From Chitinivibrionales bacterium (GTDB lineage Bacteria > Fibrobacterota > Chitinivibrionia > Chitinivibrionales > WJMI01): DNA of 28,051 nt. Both the position numbers and the translations under genes were made by a program. The notes under the pieces are model-generated. The model worked only from the letters and a program-made list of their open reading frames with translations. It was not told the origin of the DNA and searched no databases. Location: positions 1 to 28,051 of the forward strand of contig WJJU01000128.1 of NCBI GenBank assembly GCA_014729595.1. The letters are read 5' to 3'. Positions 8,233 through 14,852 of this stretch are shown in pieces. Position 1 is the first letter of the stretch, and every line of letters begins with the position of its first letter.

Positions 8233-8988
8233 CGGGTGCTCCACTTTTTGGGCTAACCGGTATCGACTGGGAATGGCTATGGTCGCGGCAAATCACCGTC
8301 ATCCTAAGCCGTTTTTTGTTCGACCAACACCCGAAAATGTCCGGGTTCTGTCGTCGCGCGAGGATACGCCGACCGGCATGATTGCGCGTCACCCTTCCGA
8401 TATCACCCTGTGCGGGTCGCTTAGAATGATTGAATCATTATAAAAGGGCTTTTGCCGGACAGACACCATCGGTGCACTGAGTACCTCACCAGAGGTATCA
8501 AATATACAAAAGTGCCTGCTCAAAAAAGGCGATTGCTTGTCGGGTGGATCCAAAAGTTTGACGGGTGGTATCGGGTTGAGAGCCGCCGTGGTCGCGCGTA
8601 TCACCGAGCGAGCGCACATTTGCTCCGCGAAGGCATATATCGCCTATTTCAATATTACGATACATTTGCCTTGAGAACCCTGGTTTTGCCTTGTACCTTT
8701 TTCGTATCTTACACAATACCAAACGCGGCTTGGCAGTTGCCTGCGTTTGTTGTTCACATCTCTCGGCCACTGAAATTCGGGGGCGCGGCTTGCGCATGTT
8801 GGAGGCTTGTCGCTCTGTTATTCATCGAGCGGCATGTACCCGGCTACCGCTGGAGCAACCGCCTGTAGGGGAAGCGGGATGATGCATTGAGGGAGCAGCC
8901 TTTCGGGCATAGTCCGGGAAGGTGGTTTCGTCGGATCTGCAAACAGCTTGGTACGTCTGAGCTTGAACGGCTCATGAGGAGAAAAACC
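8233..8988. other. 756-bp divergent non-coding region
   Basis: This region separates valS (minus) from the PATAN/Roadblock cassette (plus). Open frames on both strands here lack sensible protein composition and ribosome binding sites, so I annotate no gene. It contains the palindrome described at 8425-8439, a small AAAAGGGCTTTT palindrome near 8442-8453, and an AT-rich patch around 8690-8730 that could hold the promoter for the plus-strand cassette. About 260 nt from that patch to the start at 8989 would make a long leader; I recognise no riboswitch in it. Confidence 0.45.
8425..8443 (-). promoter_or_regulatory. Palindrome overlapping a TATAAT element, possible valS operator/promoter
   Basis: AATGATT-g-AATCATT at 8425-8439 is a perfect 7-1-7 inverted repeat. 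Its right edge overlaps a perfect TATAAT on the minus strand (complement of 8437-8442). Transcription from there would start inside or just past the palindrome, about 200 nt before valS. The -35 (complement of about 8460-8465, TGTCTG) is poor, which would fit an activated or regulated promoter. Function is inferred from shape alone. Confidence 0.35.
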
Positions 8989-10497
8989 ATGAATACCGCT
9001 TCTGAAGCAAGGGTGACGGAATGCTTTGTGGGGCATGAGCGGGAGAACGGGAATATTGATGTCCTGATTCTCTCCCGGAGCGAGGATTTAATGGGTTCGC
9101 TTCTCTCGAATCTTCGCGGCAACGATCCCCCTTACATTGCCTATGTAGCCGACGGGCTCGCGGAATTGCGTCCACTAGACGCCTCTTTAGCCAAATGCCG
9201 ACTTATTATTTGCGATATCGATTCCGATCCGACACTTCTTCATTGTGCGGCGACCGCGTTGGAGAAGGCGCCATTTTTTCCACCGGTTATTGCATGCGGC
9301 CGAGGCGGAACTTTTCCGCCAACGTTGGCAAAAACCTCTGATTATCAGCGTCTTTGCGGCGTCGTCGACACCGAACGGGGTTGGAATGCCAACTGGTCGG
9401 AAATAAGAAAAATATGGTGGTCTTGGACAAGTCCGGTCATGGGGTCGAGAATCGAGGATGTATCTTCGAGTGACGTGCTCCAAATGATTGGAGTAGGCGG
9501 CTGGACCGCGGTGGTCAAGATCGACGGTAAGCCGACCGGCCCCCGCTTTTCCGGCAGCACCGTCGAGACGATTCGCGGGTGCATCTGGTTCAATCAAGGT
9601 CGGCCGGAATTTGCCTGGTCATCGCTCAACACCGGTCTCGAAGCGGTTTATGACCTTTTGTCGGTTGGGCGCGGAGTACTCTGGGTTGTCAGACCAACAT
9701 GGAATGCGGGCATTCGCAATTTGTGGGACGGCATCCAAGAAACACTGATCGCTTATGCGGTGTCTGTCGATGAATGTCAAGCCGAGGGGGTCGAAGATCC
9801 CGAGGGTGTTGAGACCAACGATCGGGTCGAAACGGCGCTTGCCGCGCCCTTGTACGAAGAAAGCTTAAAGGAAGAAGATCCTGAACCGTGCTGGGGGGCT
9901 CAATCCGATGAAGAGCATCACATTCCGCTGGACCACTGGTGGCATGCTTGTTCTCCCGGCGTCGCCGAGACTATTCGCTCTTCGCCGCTATCTTCGTTGC
10001 CCTCCCGCCGTATGGAGTCTCAAGAACTCCACAAGCTGATAAACACGGCGAAAGGCGCTCGTTTTCTCGTTCTTCAGAGCCTTCATCGTGAATGGTTGAT
10101 AAAGGCGCTCAGTCGCCTGGGACGCAATCTCCGGATGAACATTTCCGTCGAAAACCGTTTCCCGGTTGTTCGCGTCGGGCGTTTCGGCGGCGAAACGTGT
10201 TATGTAACCGGATTCGATGATGCCGGCGGCGACTCGAAAGCACTTGCGGCCTATCCTTGGATACTCTTGGCGACGCCGCAAGAGATTTATGAGGCTTTGA
10301 ACCGATTGACGCGGCAAAGGCCGGCGCTGATTATAATCCTGACCAATGATGCCGACGGTATGCGTGAATCACTTGCTGACTACGACGGAACTCTTCCGCT
10401 GTCGTCGACTTTTATTGAATTCGATCCGTCGGACGATGCATCTTTGTGCCGAAGCATTTGTGACGCGGTCGAACTTTTGGCGCATTACGCCGAATAA
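8989..10497 (+). CDS. Receiver-like / PATAN (DUF4388) / degenerate MglA-like GTPase fusion
   Basis: The predicted protein has 502 residues. I chose ATG 8989 because GAGGAG lies 7 nt upstream; the longer frame to 8887 has no such support. Residues 23-105 look like a receiver fold ('IDVLILSRSEDL', 'CRLIICDID', 'PPVIACG') with a candidate Asp76 but no clear conserved Lys. Residues 155-255 match the PATAN/DUF4388 pattern ('DVLQMIGVGGWTAVVKI', 'GCIWFNQGRPEFAW', 'GLEAVYDLL', 'GRGVLWVV'). An acidic linker (262-345) follows. Residues 350-500 follow the strand order of small MglA-like GTPases: 'GARFLVLQSLHREWLIKAL' where the P-loop should be, 'VRVGRFGGETCYVTGFDD' at switch II, 'ALIIILTNDAD' at NKxD, then 'STFIEFDPSDD'. 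The GxxxxGKT residues are absent, so it is probably a pseudo-GTPase. First gene of a four-gene cassette with three Roadblock proteins. Confidence 0.68.
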   Translation: MNTASEARVTECFVGHERENGNIDVLILSRSEDLMGSLLSNLRGNDPPYIAYVADGLAELRPLDASLAKCRLIICDIDSDPTLLHCAATALEKAPFFPPVIACGRGGTFPPTLAKTSDYQRLCGVVDTERGWNANWSEIRKIWWSWTSPVMGSRIEDVSSSDVLQMIGVGGWTAVVKIDGKPTGPRFSGSTVETIRGCIWFNQGRPEFAWSSLNTGLEAVYDLLSVGRGVLWVVRPTWNAGIRNLWDGIQETLIAYAVSVDECQAEGVEDPEGVETNDRVETALAAPLYEESLKEEDPEPCWGAQSDEEHHIPLDHWWHACSPGVAETIRSSPLSSLPSRRMESQELHKLINTAKGARFLVLQSLHREWLIKALSRLGRNLRMNISVENRFPVVRVGRFGGETCYVTGFDDAGGDSKALAAYPWILLATPQEIYEALNRLTRQRPALIIILTNDADGMRESLADYDGTLPLSSTFIEFDPSDDASLCRSICDAVELLAHYAE

Positions 10498-10509
10498 GGT
10501 ATCGGGATA

Positions 10510-11577
10510 ATGTATATCGACGATGCGATACAAGCGGGGGCGGAAGAGACGCTGCGTCTTTCGCGCTCATCACTTTCGCCGCTCCTAAGCAGAGCCGGCT
10601 CGAAGGTTGCGCTGTCACTCGAATCGAAACATGGATGCCTTTTCGATACCTCCGACGGCATGGCCGAGCATTTACCTTCCGAGTTGGGCGGCGGTATTTT
10701 AGATGAACTATCACCGACCGAAGAGGGTGAAGAGTTGGTTTTGATGCACATGGCGAATAAGTGTTGGCGCTTTGTTTCATGTGTCGCGTTGGCCGATATT
10801 CGAATTTTTCCCGCCGCAACTCTTCCGGTACCGGAGACGCAAGACCGAAGTCTGCGTTATGAGATGCTTGCTTTGCTGGACTGCTTTTCTCTTCGTTGCC
10901 GAGAGATATTCGAAGGGTTTCATCGGGAGCTTATGCAGCATGCAACATCCGACCTCGAGGGGGCAAATCGCGGCGCGGCCGAGGAACGCATCCTGGCGCA
11001 CATCGCGAGTTTTTCGCGGAAGGTCGATACGGCCGCGGCCCTTGACACGGACGGGTTTGCGCTGACCTCGGCCGGGCGTGCCGATCGAAGCGAAGAAGTG
11101 GCGGGCGCACTTGCGGTATTCTTGAAGCGTGCGGGGCATGACCTCGCTCCCAAGGATTCGCTTCGGGTTTGCGGGGCCGCTTTCGATTCGACCGAATGCG
11201 CCGTGCGGGTCGGGAACATAGAAGGATGCGGCCTCGGCGTCGCGGTATCCGTGCGCGGAACAAATAGTCCCGCGATCGCTCACATGCTGTTTGATTGGGC
11301 TAAAGCCGCCCTCGACATACGGGCGGAAATGACCGGACGAATGTGCGCGGCGCCAACCGAAAAGAGCGCCCCGGCCATACGCGTGCGCGATTCATGGTTC
11401 GCCCCTCCGCGACCGGCGCCGCAAGGGGAATACGTCGGACTCGAAGGCTCCAACATTTTTCATCTACCCTCGTGCCGAACACTCGCTAAATCCTCTTCCA
11501 AACGCATGCGCTGGTTTTCGTTGCGGGACAATGCAGTGGAGAATGGTTTAACGCCGTGCGCACTCTGCGAACCTTGA
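10510..11577 (+). CDS. Roadblock/LC7-like protein with C-terminal Ada-like zinc motif
   Basis: A 355-residue protein that begins 12 nt after the preceding stop, with AAGGT upstream. The N-terminal ~150 residues are unrecognised; they may form a further Roadblock-like sheet followed by a helix pair ('MLALLDCFSLRCREIFEGFH'). Residues about 158-270 fit a Roadblock/LC7 domain ('TAAALDTDGFALTSAGRADRSEEVAGALAVFLKRA' order, then 'GLGVAVSVRG'). A Pro-rich linker leads to residues 311-355, where H318, C322, C350 and C353 in 'FHLPSC..PCALCEP' resemble Ada-type or related small zinc folds. Zinc binding is inferred. Roadblock proteins commonly act as GTPase regulators or scaffolds; the partner here may be the pseudo-GTPase encoded just upstream. 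Confidence 0.62.
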   Translation: MYIDDAIQAGAEETLRLSRSSLSPLLSRAGSKVALSLESKHGCLFDTSDGMAEHLPSELGGGILDELSPTEEGEELVLMHMANKCWRFVSCVALADIRIFPAATLPVPETQDRSLRYEMLALLDCFSLRCREIFEGFHRELMQHATSDLEGANRGAAEERILAHIASFSRKVDTAAALDTDGFALTSAGRADRSEEVAGALAVFLKRAGHDLAPKDSLRVCGAAFDSTECAVRVGNIEGCGLGVAVSVRGTNSPAIAHMLFDWAKAALDIRAEMTGRMCAAPTEKSAPAIRVRDSWFAPPRPAPQGEYVGLEGSNIFHLPSCRTLAKSSSKRMRWFSLRDNAVENGLTPCALCEP

Positions 11578-11590
11578 AAGGATCTTTTGT

Positions 11591-11998
11591 ATGAAAGCGG
11601 GTCGCAAAGGGCTGGACCGTCGAATATTGCAATGGATCGTCGAGTCGTCCCCCGATATCGAAGCGGCCGTTTGTGTCGGAAAGGATGGTCTTCCTTTGAC
11701 CTGCTATTCGCGTCACCCTAAGGCGTTGGCCGCTACAATCGGCACCTCGGCCGCCGGGCTTTTTGAGGCCGCGAACGGTTTGGGACTTCTTTCAACGACA
11801 CATCAGGCCGCCGTTGCCGTCGATGTCGAGCATGGAACCATGTATATCAAAGAGGTCTCCTGCTCTACACTGGTGATAGTTCTGACTGTCGGCGATGTAG
11901 GGCATCATACGATCGAAGACACACTTTCCATAGCGTTGCATTCGGCCGATACCGAAGAAGCCGCCGAGGTCGTCGTGGAGCCTGAAGAACAATCGTAA
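11591..11998 (+). CDS. Roadblock/LC7 domain protein
   Basis: A 135-residue protein with AAAGGA 8 nt before the ATG. The Roadblock fold fills about residues 8-115: an N-terminal helix, 'IEAAVCVGKDGLPLTC' (beta hairpin), the helix 'KALAATIGTSAAGLFEAANGLG', then 'AVAVDVEHGTMYIKEV' and 'STLVIVLTVGDVG'. An acidic tail ('EEAAEVVVEPEEQ') follows. It starts 13 nt after the zinc-motif gene, in the same operon. Roadblock proteins homodimerise and bind small GTPases (the MglB type is a GAP for MglA). Similarity to MglB is by fold pattern only. Confidence 0.72.
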   Translation: MKAGRKGLDRRILQWIVESSPDIEAAVCVGKDGLPLTCYSRHPKALAATIGTSAAGLFEAANGLGLLSTTHQAAVAVDVEHGTMYIKEVSCSTLVIVLTVGDVGHHTIEDTLSIALHSADTEEAAEVVVEPEEQS

Positions 11999-12048
11999 TG
12001 GGGCGGTAAACACCTTTGCAGCCATAGCCATAGGAGAGTGCAAAACAA

Positions 12049-12402
12049 ATGGCGAGAACGTTGAAAGATGCACTTGTTGAGTTCGTGAGCATAGACGGTG
12101 TCAAGACGGCGGCGATCCTCGGTCGGGACGGTTTCGTGATCGAGAGTGCCGGTTCACTCGAACTGGATACCGATGCGCTGGGAGCAGCCGTCGCCGGCGT
12201 TCTAGAGGCGTCCGAGGCGTTGGGCCGAAGCCTTCCGACTGGCAATTTGGAGAGGCATATACTCGAATTCGCGGACGGCACCGTGATTATCGCGACGGCC
12301 CGGGATGATGTCCTAGTATTGATTGTTGAGGCAAATGCGGTTGTCGGCGGCGTGCGCTATGCGGTGAAGAAGAATGTCGACCATTTGGCCGAATTGCTTT
12401 AG
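12049..12402 (+). CDS. MglB-like Roadblock/LC7 protein
   Basis: A 117-residue protein that is essentially one Roadblock domain: helix 'LKDALVEFVSIDGVKTAAIL', hairpin 'GRDGFVIESAG', central helix 'DTDALGAAVAGVLEASEALGRSL', strands 'ILEFADGTVIIATARDDVLVLIV', and a final helix that includes 'YAVKKNVDHLAELL'. TAGGAG lies about 12 nt before the ATG. It is the last gene of the cassette, 50 nt after the previous stop. The length and pattern match stand-alone bacterial Roadblock proteins of the MglB type. The nearest canonical GTPase partner is not in this window. Confidence 0.78.
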   Translation: MARTLKDALVEFVSIDGVKTAAILGRDGFVIESAGSLELDTDALGAAVAGVLEASEALGRSLPTGNLERHILEFADGTVIIATARDDVLVLIVEANAVVGGVRYAVKKNVDHLAELL

Positions 12403-12477
12403 TTCCGCTTTACCATTTTAACTGAAAAACCATGAGGGCGAACGAAGAAATAACTTTTATGTCTCTCCATGCCTTAA

Positions 12478-12504
12478 AGAGCCTCAGTAGGCGGCTGAGG
12501 CTCT
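12478..12504. terminator. Bidirectional terminator hairpin
   Basis: A perfect 10-bp stem, AGAGCCTCAG / CTGAGGCTCT, with a 7-nt loop (TAGGCGG). It sits 75 nt past the stop of the last Roadblock gene and upstream of the convergent STAS stop at 12699. On the minus strand it is followed by a short TTT. Strong stem and convergent placement support termination; the weak T-tracts limit confidence. Confidence 0.6.
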
Positions 12505-12550
12505 AACAACCACCGACGGGGCGAAATTGGAAGGAACTGGTCGAACGAGC

Positions 12551-12571
12551 TACGTGCGCCCAATGCACGTA
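12551..12571. repeat. Inverted repeat, 7-bp stem
   Basis: TACGTGC / GCACGTA pair around a 7-nt loop (GCCCAAT). It lies in the same convergent gap as the larger hairpin and could be a second terminator element for the minus-strand STAS gene. The rest of the 296-nt gap (12403-12698) shows no gene. Confidence 0.35.
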
Positions 12572-12698
12572 ACGCACTTATGGTAGTGCCTTCAACACAT
12601 CGGTATAGCATTGGGGGTTGCTTGAGAAGCCGTTCCGATGTTCTCCATAATAGGAGTTATGCTCGGTAGACCGATAAGCACCGGACGGACATATGTGA

Positions 12699-13121
12699 TC
12701 ATGTGAAGGGGTCGGGGACGGTGTCAAGTCCAATGTCGTTACGATCCAATCGCGTCAGGGTGTCGTTTTTGGCGGATTGTTCGTCAGTCATGCTTTGCAG
12801 GGCTTCGTCCCTGCTGTGGTAGACGGGAAGCGTCCTGTCCAGGTTGGTGAACTCGAGAAGCTTTCGAATGCGCGGTGCGGAGGCAAGAATCGCAAAGCTG
12901 CGACCTTGAAGCCGAAATTTGCGCAGATAGGCCACCATTTCGCCCAAACCGGTCGAATCGAGCGCATCGACGCCGGATAGATCGACGAGAACCGGCCCTT
13001 TTTCCTCATGGAGAGTTTTTCCCAATATTTCCGAAAAGCTATCCCCCGACTCGCGTATTTTCACAACGCCGGATGCCGTAACAATTGTAATGGGCCCTTC
13101 CCGCCTATACCCGATCTTCAT
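12699..13121 (-). CDS. STAS-domain protein (anti-sigma factor antagonist type)
   Basis: A 140-residue protein starting at ATG 13121, with AAAGGAG 5 nt upstream. The frame stays open further upstream but that extension is basic and low quality. The STAS core is at about residues 8-110: 'ITIVTASGVVKI', then 'GPVLVDLSGVDALDSTGLGEMV', then 'SFAILASAPRIRKLLEFTNLDRTLPVY'. Ser56 in DSTG is the position phosphorylated in SpoIIAA-type antagonists, so partner switching with a HPK-like kinase/anti-sigma is plausible. No such partner is encoded in the window. It converges with the Roadblock cassette and lies 191 nt from the FGGY kinase on the same strand. It could alternatively act in a non-sigma signalling pathway. 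Confidence 0.85.
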   Translation of the reverse strand: MKIGYRREGPITIVTASGVVKIRESGDSFSEILGKTLHEEKGPVLVDLSGVDALDSTGLGEMVAYLRKFRLQGRSFAILASAPRIRKLLEFTNLDRTLPVYHSRDEALQSMTDEQSAKNDTLTRLDRNDIGLDTVPDPFT

Positions 13122-13312
13122 AACTACTCCTTTGCTTCGCCCTGGGACAAAGGTGTAAAAGTCTCTGCGCCATGCGTTCGAATAGTCTTCACCTTTTCTA
13201 CCTGCGGCACGAAGCGGGCGATAAGGAATATGCCTTCTGGAATGCCGCTTGGGCAAGGCGAGGCATAATCTGCGGACATTCCAATAGCGGCGCGGGCCAT
13301 GAGCCGGTTGCC

Positions 13313-14809
13313 CTAAAGCTTCTCCGCAAAAGCCTCCGCATACTCTTCCAGCCCCGTAAGGTTCGGACGCTCAACGGCTTCCGTCCTGATTTCAAACTGA
13401 TCGGCGGTATTCATGGGTGTGGTCCCTTCCAGGGCCGCCTTGCCGAGAATTGCCGCACCGAATGCGGTTGCCTCGGCCAAATCGGTCGTAACGAGTTTCG
13501 ATTCGGGGTAGAGCGCAGCCATGAGGGCATTGTATGCTTTGTCTTTGCGCCATCCGCCTTCGGTAACTATGGTGCCCTTTCCGTCATAGCCGATCAACTC
13601 GAGTGCCGCACGCGTCTGGAGAGCCAGCGACAGCTCGAGCGCGGCCTGCGCGATCGAGTGATCTTCGAAAAAACCGGGTATGCTCTTCCCGCTTCGAATA
13701 TCTTCCAAGTCGAACACACCCCCTTCGTCGATTACCTTTGGTGCGGAGTCGGGGAAAATTCCCGTCCCGCGCACGACCGAGGGAAGTATGAATTTCCGAC
13801 GTTCCGAAATAATTTTTTGGTAAAGCGATGGATCGAATGTGGGGCGCACGCCTGAGCCGTTGATTTTTTCGAGAAGTGCCGAATAGGTTTGGAATTCCAA
13901 CCCACCCATGAAGATCGATGTTTTGACGGGGTTTGAGAAGGCGTCGAGATTGTAAAAAACCAGTTTTCCCAGTTCATCGGCCTCGAACTTTACCTTATCG
14001 GTGGGATGCATGGCGACACACCATGTACCCGTGGAATTGAGCACGAAATCATCGTATCCCTTAACAAGATAGGGCAAAAGGGAGGCGTTGGAATCGTGAA
14101 TGCCCATCGTTACGATACACTCGGGGGAAAGGTTCGTTTGGCGGGCGATTGTGGGGGTAATACGGCCTAGAACGTCCCATGGCGCGGCAATCGTAGAAGG
14201 AAGCTTGTCCTTGACGCCGAGTTTGGCGGCGACGGAGGAGGACTTTTTGTTTTCAAAATCGAACAAATAGGTATGGCAACCGATATAGGTGGGTTCCGCC
14301 CCTACGGAGCCGGTTAGAAGGTAGCCGATGTACTGGGGGTAATTCAGGACGGTGGCAATGCGAGCGAAGGATTCGGGGCACCTTTTTTTGATAAAAAATA
14401 GAACTTTAGCAATGTTGATCATGTCGCCGATTTCGGCGGTGGCCGTTGTTCGCTGCAGCTCTTCGGGACTACCGAACGTTTCAAAGAACTCCTCGCGAAA
14501 TGCTTGGTCGGCGGGGGTCGTGTAAGCCACCACCGGGGCGGCCCGCTTTCCCTCGTGATCGATGCATACGGCCGTGGCGCCGTGAGTGGTGACCGAGACA
14601 GTTCGAATTGGATATGACGCCGCAAAGGTCGTGAGCTGTTCCTTGAACCAGGCAAAAGCCCCATCAACATCTTCATAGTGCACACCGTCTTCGGTATATT
14701 CATCGAACGTGCGGTAGGCGCCGTCAACGATTTTCAGTCGGTCGTCGAATATGAGCACCTTTTTGTTTGTCTTTCCTACGTCGATTACTGCGATATGGCG
14801 TGCATCCAT
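13313..14809 (-). CDS. FGGY-family carbohydrate kinase
   Basis: A 498-residue sugar kinase with the ASKHA fold: N-terminal 'IAVIDVGKTNKKVLIFD' (phosphate-1 loop), 'TTHGATAVCID', the catalytic region 'TMGIHDSNASLLPYL' (general-base Asp), 'NSTGTWCVAM' (adenosine/phosphate-2), and the C-terminal 'IVTEGGWRKDKAYNALMAAL' and 'EATAFGAAILG'. The substrate cannot be read off; the family covers fuculose, rhamnulose, xylulose, glycerol and others. The overall look is nearest to the fuculokinase/rhamnulokinase side. AAAGGAG precedes ATG 14809 by 6 nt. It begins 43 nt after glgP ends, so the two are probably co-transcribed. Confidence 0.88.
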   Translation of the reverse strand: MDARHIAVIDVGKTNKKVLIFDDRLKIVDGAYRTFDEYTEDGVHYEDVDGAFAWFKEQLTTFAASYPIRTVSVTTHGATAVCIDHEGKRAAPVVAYTTPADQAFREEFFETFGSPEELQRTTATAEIGDMINIAKVLFFIKKRCPESFARIATVLNYPQYIGYLLTGSVGAEPTYIGCHTYLFDFENKKSSSVAAKLGVKDKLPSTIAAPWDVLGRITPTIARQTNLSPECIVTMGIHDSNASLLPYLVKGYDDFVLNSTGTWCVAMHPTDKVKFEADELGKLVFYNLDAFSNPVKTSIFMGGLEFQTYSALLEKINGSGVRPTFDPSLYQKIISERRKFILPSVVRGTGIFPDSAPKVIDEGGVFDLEDIRSGKSIPGFFEDHSIAQAALELSLALQTRAALELIGYDGKGTIVTEGGWRKDKAYNALMAALYPESKLVTTDLAEATAFGAAILGKAALEGTTPMNTADQFEIRTEAVERPNLTGLEEYAEAFAEKL

Positions 14810-14852
14810 GAGCGACTCCTTTCGGAATGCGGTGTTGCGATAGTGTTCGACG

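Noticed and set aside
8389..8619. A 76-codon minus-strand frame between valS and the PATAN gene
   Set aside because: GGAG is only 3 nt from its ATG, the sequence has no recognisable motif, and it overlaps the palindrome/promoter element.
8840..8988. Leader of the PATAN gene as a riboswitch
   Set aside because: No match to the cores I know (c-di-GMP, cobalamin, TPP, SAM). Only small local hairpins are present.
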